64,000 nucleotides of DNA, taken from NCBI RefSeq assembly GCF_036577625.1, contig NZ_JARBDC010000026.1, positions 9,611-73,610 of the forward strand, read 5' to 3'. The DNA is from Paenibacillus_AB sp036577625 (GTDB lineage: Bacteria; Bacillota; Bacilli; Paenibacillales; NBRC-103111). Below, piece after piece: positions 34,420 through 42,780 of this stretch (position 1 is its first letter; every line of letters begins with the position of its first letter). A program made the translations under genes and the position numbers. The notes under the pieces were generated by a model. The model made no database searches. It saw only the letters and a program-made list of their open reading frames with translations, and was not told where the DNA came from.

Positions 34420-34454
34420 AACGTTTCAGAAACGTTTCACAAAAATGATACAAT
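34420..34454 (-). promoter_or_regulatory. LacI-type operator and promoter of the GH95 gene
   Basis: AACGTTTC-A-GAAACGTT (34420-34436) is a near-perfect dyad typical of LacI-family operators. On the minus strand a TTGCAA -35 and TATCAT -10 (34445-34450) with an 18-base spacer place transcription start at about the operator, so a bound repressor would block the GH95 gene. The operator is also upstream of the lacI promoter. Confidence 0.65.
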
Positions 34455-34482
34455 GAATCCGCTTCCAATTGCAACCGAAAAT

Positions 34483-34511
34483 TTGACAACGCGCGATTTT
34501 CCTTCTAGAAT
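34483..34511 (+). promoter_or_regulatory. Sigma-A promoter of the lacI-type gene
   Basis: TTGACA (34483-34488), a 17-base spacer and TAGAAT (34506-34511). The predicted start is near 34518, only a few bases before the ATG at 34523, so the mRNA would have almost no leader. Confidence 0.8.
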
Positions 34512-34522
34512 AACGGAATCAG

Positions 34523-35548
34523 ATGATGAAACGGGATGTGTCGAACGTGTCCAAGCTTCTGGAAGTGGCCAAGCTGGCCGGCGTCTCCAAAGCGACGGTA
34601 TCGCGCGTCATCAACAACAGCGATACGGTTTCCCCGGCGGCGAAGCAAAGAGTGCTCGAGGCGATGGAATCGCTGCAGGTTCAGCCCCGCCATTTGAAAC
34701 GGGCCCCGGAAAGCAGCTCGATGCTCGGCGTCGTGCTTCCGTTCGGCAAACAAATATGGAGCCATTCGTTCGGCATCGATATTTTGGCCGGGGCGGAAGA
34801 AAAAGCGTACGAGTACGACTATATGATTTTGCTCGGCAATTCGAACGGCGGCCGCGAAACCGTCCTGACCGCCAATATGACGAGCCGCGGCGTCGACGGC
34901 CTGATCGTCCAAAGCGCGGAGCGCGGACAAGCCGACCATTTGCGGCAAGCGCAGTCGCACGGAATTCCGCTCGTGCTCGTCGACCAGAAGGTCGAAGGGT
35001 TCGAAGCCCATCTCGTGCGCGGGGACAATTTTCAAGGCGCCGTCACGCTCATGACGCATTTGTTCGAGCACGGACATACGCGCATCGGGCTCGTCTCGCC
35101 GAACAAACATTTTACGTACAAGGAACGGGTGAAAGGGTACCGGTTCGCTTTGCTGGAGCGCGGCATCCGGCTGCCGGACGGGTACGAGGCGCTGGACGGC
35201 GGAGACGTTCCGGTTGCCGAGCGGCTCGGCCGGATGCTTTCGCGGAGCGACCGGCCTACGGCGCTGTTCGTCGCGTCGACGGGGATGCTCGGGGAAGCGG
35301 TCGCGATCGCGCGCGAACGCGGGCTTCGCGTGCCGGACGACATCAGCGTCGTCACGTTCGACGAGCATTACGCCGTTTTGCCGGAAGGCTATCAGGAGTT
35401 TTTCACCTCGATCAACCAGTCGGGCAAGCTGATGGGCAGCATGGCGGTCGAGCTTCTGTTCCGGCAGCTGCGCGATCCCGCGATGGAGCCGCAGGAAATC
35501 GTGCTTCCGGGACGGTTCGTCGAGCGGCGGTCGGTGCGCAGGCTGTAA
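34523..35548 (+). CDS. LacI-family transcriptional repressor
   Basis: 341 residues. The N-terminal helix-turn-helix is KLLEVAKLAGVSKATVSRVI (about residues 11-30), followed by a hinge and a periplasmic-binding-protein-like effector domain (MLGVVLPFGKQIWSHSFGID, DGLIVQSAE, HGHTRIGLVSPN, DDISVVTFDEH). It is divergent from the GH95 gene and should repress it until a fucose-type sugar binds. The start is uncertain: ATG 34523 or 34526, or GTG 34538 closer to the domain; none has a strong ribosome site, consistent with a near-leaderless message. Confidence 0.92.
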   Translation: MMKRDVSNVSKLLEVAKLAGVSKATVSRVINNSDTVSPAAKQRVLEAMESLQVQPRHLKRAPESSSMLGVVLPFGKQIWSHSFGIDILAGAEEKAYEYDYMILLGNSNGGRETVLTANMTSRGVDGLIVQSAERGQADHLRQAQSHGIPLVLVDQKVEGFEAHLVRGDNFQGAVTLMTHLFEHGHTRIGLVSPNKHFTYKERVKGYRFALLERGIRLPDGYEALDGGDVPVAERLGRMLSRSDRPTALFVASTGMLGEAVAIARERGLRVPDDISVVTFDEHYAVLPEGYQEFFTSINQSGKLMGSMAVELLFRQLRDPAMEPQEIVLPGRFVERRSVRRL

Positions 35549-35697
35549 GCGAAGCATTGCCGATGAGAGCGGATTACGGCGGGCGGAGCGAGCGTACCGT
35601 ATCGAAACCGGCAAACCGAGGCCTCGTTTCGCACGAAGCCGCTATCGGCACCTCGCATCGAGGTTCCAGGCAGCTTCCGGCCGCATCGTTGCGGGAA

Positions 35698-35722
35698 GAA
35701 AAAAGCACCCGTTCCGGGTGCT
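35698..35722 (-). terminator. Intrinsic terminator after the two-helix membrane protein gene
   Basis: On the minus strand AGCACCCG-GAA-CGGGTGCT is a perfect 8-bp stem followed by a T run, ten bases past the stop at 35732. Confidence 0.88.
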
Positions 35723-35731
35723 ATCGCGCCG

Positions 35732-36160
35732 TCAATCTTTGTCGGCGATTTTTTGCAGCAGCCTGATGACCTCCGCCAGTCCGACGACCAGCATGCCGAC
35801 GGTAAACGAAGCGGCCGCGAGCAGGAAAAGCTGGGGCAGGCGGCCGTCGCTTTCGACAATGGCGTATAGGAGCCCGAAGATGAAAATCCATGCCCCGAGG
35901 TTGAACAAAATGACGGACACCGGATTCGAGCGGCGCAACCCCGCCTGCCGCCCTTTTTCCGCGTTTACGTACGCCTTGCTTTGCGCATCCCAGTAAAAGA
36001 CGCCCTCCTCGACCTCCACCCACGTCAGAAACGGACTGCTGCCGTCCCGCACGTCCGCCTCCAAATGCCGGATCGACGCCAGCCGGCTGGGCTCCGACGG
36101 GGTTAGGGATAAAATCCAATCGCCGTCCCGTTCGTCGACGTATACTTTCGTCGCCTCCAT
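35732..36160 (-). CDS. Conserved hypothetical membrane protein
   Basis: 142 residues. The first 75 residues are soluble and acidic (KVYVDERDGDWILSL, FLTWVEVEEGVFYWD), and two transmembrane helices follow (VSVILFNLGAWIFIFGLLYA and LFLLAAASFTVGMLVVGLAE). The ATG is preceded by AAGGGAAG. No family is recognised. It stands alone between the lacI and lipM genes and has its own terminator. Confidence 0.7.
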   Translation of the reverse strand: MEATKVYVDERDGDWILSLTPSEPSRLASIRHLEADVRDGSSPFLTWVEVEEGVFYWDAQSKAYVNAEKGRQAGLRRSNPVSVILFNLGAWIFIFGLLYAIVESDGRLPQLFLLAAASFTVGMLVVGLAEVIRLLQKIADKD

Positions 36161-36266
36161 TTCGCGATCGCTTCCCTTCTGCGGAATCGTTTCCGTTTCC
36201 CCATAGAATAACCGGAAACGGCTTCCATTCCAACCTTTTTTCTGATACGATCCGCAAATAAAGAAA

Positions 36267-36285
36267 AGCCCCCGAAGCGGGGACT
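36267..36285 (-). terminator. Intrinsic terminator after lipM
   Basis: On the minus strand AGTCCCCG-CTT-CGGGGGCT is followed by TTTTCTTT, 22 bases past the lipM stop. Confidence 0.82.
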
Positions 36286-36307
36286 CAAAAGAGCGATTTA
36301 CCGGATC

Positions 36308-37159
36308 TCATCGCCGCAAATTCCACTCGTCGCTGCCGTATTTTTCCGCGCTGAGCTGCGCGGCCAGCTCCCGCTCGTACGGCGTCAGCTCGCTTTCCTC
36401 CAGCCGCACGCCGAGCCCTTGGGCGATCCCTTCGCGAAACGCCGTCTCCGCCTGCGCAATGGTCACGGCATCCCGCCCCATCGCCCGGCAAATGTCGCCG
36501 ATCGCCACCGCTTTCGTATGGAACGACTGCTTGAGCCGCTCCTTGACGCGCTCGTTCGAAAACCGCAGCAGCGTAAACAGCTGGTCGACGTCCATCTCGA
36601 GCAAAATCGAGCCGTGCTGCAAAATGACGCCCCGCGACCGGGTTTGGGCGCTGCCGGCGATTTTCCGCCCTTCCACGACGAGCTCGTACCACGACGGCGA
36701 ATCGAAGCAGGCGGCGGAACCGGCCGTCGACGCGTATTTGGCCTTTTCCTCCGGCGCCCCGAGATTGACCATCTCGGCCTGCAGCCCGAGCCGGCGAAAG
36801 CCGTAAACGAGCCCTTCGCTCAAAACGCGGTACGCTTCGTTCACCGTCGACGGCATGTCCGGATATTCCTCCGAGACAATCATGCTGTACGTCAGCTCCT
36901 TGTCGTGAAGCACCGCGCGCCCGCCCGTCGGACGCCGCACGAAGCCGAGCCCTTGCCGGCGCAGCTCGCCGAACTCGATTTCGTCCTCCGCCTTCTGGAA
37001 GTAGCCGATCGACAGCGTCGCCGGATTCCATCCGTAAAACCGCACCGTCGGCGGCGTCAGCCCTTCGCTGTGCGCGATGAGCATCGCCTCGTCGATCGCC
37101 ATGTTGTCGGCCGGCGTTCCCGCGCCCGACTTTATAAATCTCCATACCGTTTCCGGCAT
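36308..37159 (-). CDS. lipM: Octanoyltransferase LipM (BPL/LplA/LipB fold)
   Basis: 283 residues. The biotin/lipoate-ligase fold shows DNMAIDEAML, FYGWNPATLSIGYFQ, RRPTGGRAVLHDKELTYS and ACFDSPSWYELVVEGRKIAG followed by SAQTR. The catalytic Cys falls at residue 151 (CFDSPS), matching LipM of Bacillus subtilis, which moves octanoyl from acyl carrier protein to the H protein GcvH. The ATG at 37159 follows GGGGGGA; an ATG 15 bases upstream lacks a site. Its position beside the glycine cleavage genes repeats the yqhM-gcv neighbourhood of B. subtilis and fits its role, since GcvH is lipoylated. Confidence 0.92.
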   Translation of the reverse strand: MPETVWRFIKSGAGTPADNMAIDEAMLIAHSEGLTPPTVRFYGWNPATLSIGYFQKAEDEIEFGELRRQGLGFVRRPTGGRAVLHDKELTYSMIVSEEYPDMPSTVNEAYRVLSEGLVYGFRRLGLQAEMVNLGAPEEKAKYASTAGSAACFDSPSWYELVVEGRKIAGSAQTRSRGVILQHGSILLEMDVDQLFTLLRFSNERVKERLKQSFHTKAVAIGDICRAMGRDAVTIAQAETAFREGIAQGLGVRLEESELTPYERELAAQLSAEKYGSDEWNLRR

Positions 37160-37192
37160 CGTCAGTCCCCCCATCCGCCATTTCGTCGATCG

Positions 37193-37227
37193 CAAAAAAG
37201 GGCCGGCTGCGTTCGCAGCGGCACCCT
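37193..37227 (-). terminator. Probable terminator in the spacer upstream of lipM
   Basis: A bulged stem around GCTGC-GTTC-GCAGC with outer GGG/CCC is followed on the minus strand by six T residues. It would end transcription from the pentapeptide gene. The remaining spacer 37228-37487 has no gene; a LacI-operator-like sequence lies at 37237-37260. Confidence 0.6.
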
Positions 37228-37487
37228 CCGCTTGTCTGCAACGTTTCCGAACCGTTTCCGCAACAAGCCGATCCGAACGCGGCCGTTGTGCCTATAGATC
37301 GTCGAACGTACTCGCCTTATTATCGTACTACGTTTCGGAGGCAAATTCAAAAAAGCGTCCAGGGGGAGCAAGCCTCTCGCCACTGCCGCGACGGGGTTAA
37401 CCCCCGGCCGAAAACGGCATGGATACCGGCCGGTCGTTTCGGCGATACGGGCCGACCGTATGACCGCCAGCTCGCTTCGTCCCCTCG

Positions 37488-38093
37488 CTAGTCGACCTTC
37501 GCGCCGTACGACCGGACGAACGAAACCGCCTGCAGCGCGTCCATGCGCACGCCTCTCACGTCGACCGTGCGGAAATCGACTCCGTCCACGACGGCGCCGC
37601 GCACGTCCGCTCCTTTCAGCTTCGCGCCCGCGAGCTGGGCCCGGCTCAGGTCGGCCTTGCGAAGATCGGCTTTCTCCAAAACGGCGCCGGTAAAATCGGC
37701 TTCGACAAACCGGACGCCGCGCAAATTTTGCCCCGTCAGCTTCGCCATTTTCAAATTCGTATAAGACCAGTCGCCCTGCTGCACGGTCAAACCGTCCATT
37801 TGCGCTTTGGAAAAATCCGAGCCGGTCATTTTGCAGGCCGCGAACTTGGCGACGAACAAATTCGCCTCGAGAAAGCGGCAGTTTTCAAAGGCGGACTCCG
37901 TATGGATCGAGCCGTTCAACGGAACGCCGTGGAAGTCGCACTCCACGAACCGGCAGCCGGTCGTGGACAGCTCCGCCAGCGACGCGCCGACGAACCGGCA
38001 GCGGACGAACGTGCACCGCACCAGCTCCGCTTCCTTCCACTCTTCCCCCTTGAAATCGACCCGCTCGTAATGCTGCTCGACGTTTCGAACCAA
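37488..38093 (-). CDS. Pentapeptide-repeat protein
   Basis: 201 residues made largely of A(D/N)LXX-type repeats forming a quadrilateral beta-helix: CRFVGASL, CRFLEANLF, SDFSKAQM, ADFTGAVLEKADLRKADLSR and AQLAGAKLKGADVRGAVVDG. The TTG start is preceded by GGGGAGA. Some relatives mimic DNA and bind gyrase (Qnr, MfpA) but sequence cannot show that here; most have no known role. It is transcribed as a single gene between the gcv block and lipM. Confidence 0.92.
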   Translation of the reverse strand: MVRNVEQHYERVDFKGEEWKEAELVRCTFVRCRFVGASLAELSTTGCRFVECDFHGVPLNGSIHTESAFENCRFLEANLFVAKFAACKMTGSDFSKAQMDGLTVQQGDWSYTNLKMAKLTGQNLRGVRFVEADFTGAVLEKADLRKADLSRAQLAGAKLKGADVRGAVVDGVDFRTVDVRGVRMDALQAVSFVRSYGAKVD

Positions 38094-38194
38094 CGCGCTC
38101 TCCCCTATCCTGTTTGCTTGCGACTCGCATCATCGCCGCGTGTGCCCAACCTGTTTTCTTATCGTACACGATCGTCGGGCGCTGCGCAAAGAAG

Positions 38195-38236
38195 CAAAAA
38201 ACTTCCGTGCCCGCCTTCGGCGGTCCGGAAGTTTTT
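38195..38236 (-). terminator. Intrinsic terminator of the gcv operon
   Basis: AAACTTCCG and CGGAAGTTT arms with an inner CCGCC/GGCGG helix; T-rich on the minus strand, 12 bases past the gcvPB stop. Confidence 0.85.
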
Positions 38237-38247
38237 CGGGTTGCGGC

Positions 38248-39783
38248 TCAGCCGCACGTACAGTTCAGCACCGGCTTGCGGGCCGCTTGCGTTTCGTCGA
38301 GACGTTTGACGACGGTCGTATACGGCGCGTTCACGACAAGCTCCGGATTTTGCTCCGCTTCCTGCGCGATTTGAATCATCGTATCGATAAAGCCGTCGAG
38401 CGTTTCCTTGCTTTCGGTTTCGGTCGGCTCGATCATGATGCACTCCTCGACGTTGAGCGGGAAGTAGATCGTCGGCGGATGGTAGCCGAAATCGAGCAGC
38501 CGTTTGGCGATGTCGAGCGTGCGGACGCCGAGCTTTTTTTGCCGCTTGCCGGACATGACGAATTCGTGCTTGCACGGCCGGTTGAACGGCACGTCGTAGT
38601 ACGGCGCGAGCCGCTTCATCATGTAGTTCGCGTTCAGAACGGCGTTTTCGGACACTTGCCGCAGCCCTTCGCCTCCGAGCGTGCGGATGTACGTATAGGC
38701 GCGCACGAGAATGCCGAAGTTGCCGTAAAACGCCTTGACGCGGCCGATCGATTGCGGATAATCGGCGTCCAAATAGTACGTGCCGTCCGCTCTGCGCGCG
38801 ACGTTCGGCGCCGGGAGAAACGGGACGAGCTTCTCCTTCACGCCTACCGGGCCGGCTCCGGGGCCGCCTCCGCCGTGCGGCGTGCTCATCGTTTTGTGCA
38901 GGTTGAGGTGGACGACGTCGAAGCCCATGTCGCCCGGACGCGCGATGCCGAGAATGGCGTTCGAGTTGGCGCCGTCATAGTAAAGCAGACCGCCCGCTTC
39001 GTGAACGATGCGCGAAATTTCGACGATTTGCTCCTCGAACAGGCCGAGCGTGTTCGGATTCGTCAGCATGAGCGCCGCCGTGTCGGGGCCGACCGCCGCG
39101 CGGAGCGCGTCCAGGTCGACGAGGCCCCTGTCGTCGGATTTGATCGTAATCGTTTCGAAGCCGGCAACCGTCGCGCTGGCCGGGTTCGTGCCGTGCGACG
39201 AGTCGGGAACGATCACCTTCGTTCTCGTTTCGCCGCGGCTTTCGTGATAGGCGCGGATCATCATAAGGCCGGTCCATTCGCCGTGGGCGCCCGCGGCCGG
39301 CTGCAGCGTCACCCGATCCATGCCGGTAATTTCGGCGAGATCGTTTTGCAGCGTGTACAGCAGCTCGAGCGCGCCTTGAACCGACTCCTCCGGCTGGTAC
39401 GGGTGAATTTTCGCGAAGCCCGGAAAACGGGCGACGTCCTCGTTGATTTTCGGATTATATTTCATCGTGCACGAGCCGAGCGGGTAGAAGCCGTTGTCGA
39501 TGCCGAAATTGCGTCTCGACAGCGCCGTGTAGTGGCGCATGACGTCCACCTCGTATACTTCCGGCAGCTCGGCGGGAGCGGTTCGCAGCAGCTTTTGCGG
39601 AATGAGCTCGGCGATCGGCGTTTCCGGCACGTCGCATTCCGGCAGCGAATACGCGACGCGGCCCGGCTTGCTCAGCTCGAAAATGAGCGCCTTGTCGTGC
39701 TTCGCGGCTTGCGTTTCGGCCGTTTGCCCGGTCATGACCGTCTCGGCGGGTTGCGTTTGCGTTTGGTTCGTCGTCGTGCTCAC
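38248..39783 (-). CDS. gcvPB: Glycine dehydrogenase (decarboxylating) subunit 2, P protein
   Basis: 511 residues, the PLP-binding half of the split P protein. The Schiff-base lysine is in HLNLHKTMSTPHGGGGPG, with GSCTMKYNPKINE near residue 110 and SHGTNPASA. With GcvPA it decarboxylates glycine and passes the aminomethyl group to lipoyl-GcvH. The start is GTG at 39783, overlapping the gcvPA stop by four bases (GTGA). The first 25 or so residues are a Thr/Gln-rich low-complexity stretch, and the C-terminus ends in CTCG. Third gene of the gcvT-gcvPA-gcvPB operon. Confidence 0.97.
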   Translation of the reverse strand: MSTTTNQTQTQPAETVMTGQTAETQAAKHDKALIFELSKPGRVAYSLPECDVPETPIAELIPQKLLRTAPAELPEVYEVDVMRHYTALSRRNFGIDNGFYPLGSCTMKYNPKINEDVARFPGFAKIHPYQPEESVQGALELLYTLQNDLAEITGMDRVTLQPAAGAHGEWTGLMMIRAYHESRGETRTKVIVPDSSHGTNPASATVAGFETITIKSDDRGLVDLDALRAAVGPDTAALMLTNPNTLGLFEEQIVEISRIVHEAGGLLYYDGANSNAILGIARPGDMGFDVVHLNLHKTMSTPHGGGGPGAGPVGVKEKLVPFLPAPNVARRADGTYYLDADYPQSIGRVKAFYGNFGILVRAYTYIRTLGGEGLRQVSENAVLNANYMMKRLAPYYDVPFNRPCKHEFVMSGKRQKKLGVRTLDIAKRLLDFGYHPPTIYFPLNVEECIMIEPTETESKETLDGFIDTMIQIAQEAEQNPELVVNAPYTTVVKRLDETQAARKPVLNCTCG

Positions 39784-41132
39784 AGCAGCTCCTCCAATCG
39801 TTTGGCAAACTGTTCGATATCTTCCTTCGTGCGCTGTTCCGTTACGGCGACCAGCATATGGCCGGCAAGCTCCGGATAATCGCGGGCGAGATCGTAGCCG
39901 CCGATAAAGCCGCTGTCCAGCAGCTTCGAATTGACGGCTCCCACGTCGACGCCGTCGCCCAGCTTCACGACGAACTCGTTGAAAAACGGCGAGGCGAACG
40001 CGACGCCAAGCTTGCCGCCCGAAGCGAACGTTTTGGCCGCGTAGTGGGCTTTTTGCACGTTCAGGTTCGCCACGTCGCGAATCCCCTGTTTCCCCATCGT
40101 CGACAAGTAAACCGATGCGCACAGGGCAAGCAGCGCCTGGTTCGAGCAAATGTTCGAGGTCGCCTTTTCGCGGCGAATATGCTGCTCCCGCGCCTGCAGC
40201 GTCAGCACGAAGCCGCGCTTCCCGTCGCGGTCGACCGTCTGGCCGACGATGCGGCCCGGCATGCGGCGCATCCACGCTTCGGCGACGGCGAAGTAGCCGC
40301 AGGACGGCCCGCCGAACGACGACGGGATGCCGAACGGCTGCGTGTCGCCGACGACGATGTCGGCGCCGAGCTTGCCGGGCGGCTCGAGCAGGCCGAGCGA
40401 CAGCGGGTTGCAGCTGACGACGAGCAGGCCGCCGGCGCCGTGGATGATCGGCTCGATCGCGGCGACGTCCTCGATGCAGCCGAAGAAGTTCGGCGACTGC
40501 ACGATGACCGCGGCCGTATCGGCGCCGACGGCGGAGGCGAGCTCGTCGAGCTTCGTTACGCCGTCCGCGAAGCCGACTTCGATCACGTCGAGGTTGAGGC
40601 CGCGCGCCGTCGTTTTCAAGATCGCCCGCGCTTCGGGATGAACCGCGCGCGATACGACGATTTGGCGGCGCTTCGTCGCGCCGTGCGCCAATGCGCCCGC
40701 TTCGGCGAGCGCCGTCGCGCCGTCGTACATCGACGCGTTCGCGACTTTCATCCCCGTCAGCTCGCAAATGTACGATTGGAATTCGAAAATCGCCTGCAGC
40801 TCGCCCTGCGAAATTTCCGGCTGATACGGCGTGTAGGCCGTGTAAAATTCGGAGCGGGAGATGACATGGTTGACGACGACCGGCAAATGATGGTCGTACA
40901 TGCCGGCGCCGAGAAAGCTGGCGTACCGGTCGAAGTCGGCGTTGCGGCCGGACAGCGCGCGCATATGGCGCAGCATCGCCTGCTCGTTCAGCGGCTCGGA
41001 TATGTTCAGCGTGCCTTGGAACCGGACGGAGGCCGGAATGTCGGCGAACAGCTCGTCGACGGAGGCGACGCCGACGGTTTCGAGCATCTCTTTGCGGTCC
41101 TGCTCGGTCATCGGCAAATAGCGGTGTTTCAT
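39780..41132 (-). CDS. gcvPA: Glycine dehydrogenase (decarboxylating) subunit 1, P protein
   Basis: 450 residues, the N-terminal-type half of the split glycine decarboxylase. Typical sequences are KHRYLPMTEQDRKEML at the start, FLGAGMYDHHLPVVVNHVIS, and TAYTPYQPEISQGELQAIFE, which precede the region facing the PLP in the GcvPB partner. The ATG follows AAAGGAG. The gene begins 356 bases after gcvT and this gap contains a tandem palindromic repeat, which is unusual for a tight operon. It overlaps gcvPB by four bases. Confidence 0.97.
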   Translation of the reverse strand: MKHRYLPMTEQDRKEMLETVGVASVDELFADIPASVRFQGTLNISEPLNEQAMLRHMRALSGRNADFDRYASFLGAGMYDHHLPVVVNHVISRSEFYTAYTPYQPEISQGELQAIFEFQSYICELTGMKVANASMYDGATALAEAGALAHGATKRRQIVVSRAVHPEARAILKTTARGLNLDVIEVGFADGVTKLDELASAVGADTAAVIVQSPNFFGCIEDVAAIEPIIHGAGGLLVVSCNPLSLGLLEPPGKLGADIVVGDTQPFGIPSSFGGPSCGYFAVAEAWMRRMPGRIVGQTVDRDGKRGFVLTLQAREQHIRREKATSNICSNQALLALCASVYLSTMGKQGIRDVANLNVQKAHYAAKTFASGGKLGVAFASPFFNEFVVKLGDGVDVGAVNSKLLDSGFIGGYDLARDYPELAGHMLVAVTEQRTKEDIEQFAKRLEELL

Positions 41133-41235
41133 GTATGATGGCTCCTTTCGGATAATGAAGGCTGCAGGTACTGTCGTGATTAATGAGAAACGGCATGAGT
41201 TCGTGTATATGAAAATGGAATTGTTGACGTATTCG

Positions 41236-41485
41236 GCCTCTGCGGGGGCACCGCGGATCGGATTCGGCGCTCATAGTGTTCTTTTGAACACTATCCCGCC
41301 CGCTAGCGCCGCTCACGGCGGGCTATAGTGTTCTTTCGATCACTATCCCCGCCTCTGCGGCCTTCCGCGGCTCGGATTCGGCGCTCATACTGTTCTTTTG
41401 AACACTATCCCGCCCGCTAGCGCCGCTCACGGCGGGCTATAGTGTTCTTTCGAACACTATTCCGCCCGCCGGCGCCGCGCACGTC
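41236..41485. repeat. Two tandem copies of a ~114-bp palindromic repeat inside the gcv operon
   Basis: The unit (starting GCCTCTGCGG at 41236 and 41351) contains CGGATTCGGCGCTCATA, then ATAGTGTTC-TTTT-GAACACTAT, a GCCCGC...GCGGGC helix and ATAGTGTTC-TTTC-GAACACTAT. The copies differ by a few substitutions and one base of length. Each copy thus makes three stem-loops, and the sequence is not coding. It fills most of the 356-base gap between gcvT and gcvPA. Confidence 0.85.
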
Positions 41486-41488
41486 GGC

Positions 41489-42595
41489 CTAACCTTTCGG
41501 CCGCTTGTAAAACGGCGTGGGCACCACTTTCGCCCGCAGCTTTTTGCCGCGGATCTCGACGAGCAGCTCGGTATCCGGCGCCGTATACTCGGCGTCGAGC
41601 AGCGCGAGCCCGACGTTCCGCTTGAACGTCGGCGACTGCGTCCCTGTCGTCACTTCGCCGATGCGCCGCTCGTCCGTCGCCGCATAAACCGGATAGTGCG
41701 ACCGCGGTATGCCGCGATCGATCATTTCGATGCCGACCAGCTTGCGCGGCACCCCTTGCGCCTTTTGCGCCGCAAGCGCCTCCCGGCCGATAAAATCGCC
41801 CTTGTCCAGCTTGACGAAAAAGCCGAGTCCGGCTTCCAGCGGGCTGATGTCCGCCGACAGCTCCTGGCCGTACAGCGGCAGCCGCGCCTCGAAGCGCAGC
41901 GTGTCGCGCGCGCCCAGACCGACCGGCTCCAAGCCGTCGTCCCGGCCCGCTTCGAGCAGCAAGTCCCACAGCCGCACGACCTGCTTCGCGCTGACGTACA
42001 GCTCGAACCCGTCTTCGCCGGTATAGCCCGTCCGCGATACCATGGCGTTAACGCCGCCGATATCGGCATCCGGCAAAAAGTGGAAGCTTTTCAGCCCGCC
42101 GACCGGCGCTTCGGTCAATTTCGCCAAGATGGCGGCCGCCCGCGGGCCTTGCAGCGCCAGCAGCGACGTATCGTCCGAGACGTTTTCCAGCTTCACGCCG
42201 CCTTCCGCATGCTCCTTCAGCCAGGCGAAATCTTTGTCGATGTTCGACGCGTTGACGACGAGCATGAACCGGTCGCCGGCCAGCTTGTAAACGAGCAGAT
42301 CGTCGACGACGCCGCCGCTCGGATAACAGAGCAGGCTGTACTGCGCCTGATTCGTCGCCAGCTTCGAAACGTCGTTCGTCGTCATGCGCTGCAAAAACGA
42401 TTCGGCGTCCGCGCCCGTCACCCAAAATTCGCCCATATGGGACACGTCGAACAAGCCGGCCCGTTCGCGAACCGCTTCGTGCTCGCTTTGGATGCCGCCG
42501 AACTGCACCGGCAAATCCCAGCCGCCGAAATCGATCGTTTTGGCGCCGTACTTCGCGTAAACCGGATAAAGCGGAGTTTGTTTCAAAGACGACAT
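41489..42595 (-). CDS. gcvT: Aminomethyltransferase, glycine cleavage T protein
   Basis: 368 residues. The folate-binding fold is seen from FDVSHMGEFWVTG and RMTTNDVSKL through SRTGYTGEDGFELYV, RDTLRFEARLPLYGQEL and a C-terminal barrel domain (VTTGTQSPTFKRNVGLALL). It transfers the methylene group from aminomethyl-lipoyl-GcvH to tetrahydrofolate and releases ammonia. The ATG follows GAGGTGAG. It is first in the gcvT-gcvPA-gcvPB operon and lies behind a tandem glycine riboswitch with an intrinsic terminator, so glycine should switch the operon on. Confidence 0.97.
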   Translation of the reverse strand: MSSLKQTPLYPVYAKYGAKTIDFGGWDLPVQFGGIQSEHEAVRERAGLFDVSHMGEFWVTGADAESFLQRMTTNDVSKLATNQAQYSLLCYPSGGVVDDLLVYKLAGDRFMLVVNASNIDKDFAWLKEHAEGGVKLENVSDDTSLLALQGPRAAAILAKLTEAPVGGLKSFHFLPDADIGGVNAMVSRTGYTGEDGFELYVSAKQVVRLWDLLLEAGRDDGLEPVGLGARDTLRFEARLPLYGQELSADISPLEAGLGFFVKLDKGDFIGREALAAQKAQGVPRKLVGIEMIDRGIPRSHYPVYAATDERRIGEVTTGTQSPTFKRNVGLALLDAEYTAPDTELLVEIRGKKLRAKVVPTPFYKRPKG

Positions 42596-42685
42596 ACGCT
42601 CACCTCGATTGGCATAATTCCTGCTTTCGCCCCGGCAAACGGGGGTTTTGGTCTAGTTTTCCTCGGCGCCGTTCGTTTCACTCCA

Positions 42686-42697
42686 GGGGGGGGGGGG
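42686..42697. repeat. Run of 12 G residues in the gcvT leader
   Basis: Twelve consecutive G on the plus strand (C in the gcv mRNA), located between the riboswitch terminator and the gcvT start codon. Confidence 0.95.
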
Positions 42698-42709
42698 CCG
42701 TCCGCATGC

Positions 42710-42780
42710 AAAAAAGGACAGGTCAAAACGAAGCATGCCCGCCGCTAACGGCAAGCCCTGCGTCCTTTTGCCCTGTCCTT
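42710..42780 (-). terminator. Expression-platform terminator of the glycine riboswitch
   Basis: On the minus strand AAGGACAGG (42772-42780) and CCTGTCCTT (42714-42722) form the outer stem, enclosing a second helix GCTTGCCG-TTAG-CGGCGGGC; a T run follows at once. The 5' arm adjoins the second aptamer, so ligand binding can compete with it. Confidence 0.88.

Noticed and set aside
38140..39879. A 579-codon open frame on the plus strand
   Set aside because: It is antisense to gcvPB and gives a compositionally odd Arg/Val/Asp-rich product.
41236..41485. CRISPR array
   Set aside because: Only two long tandem copies with internal palindromes, no spacers and no cas genes.
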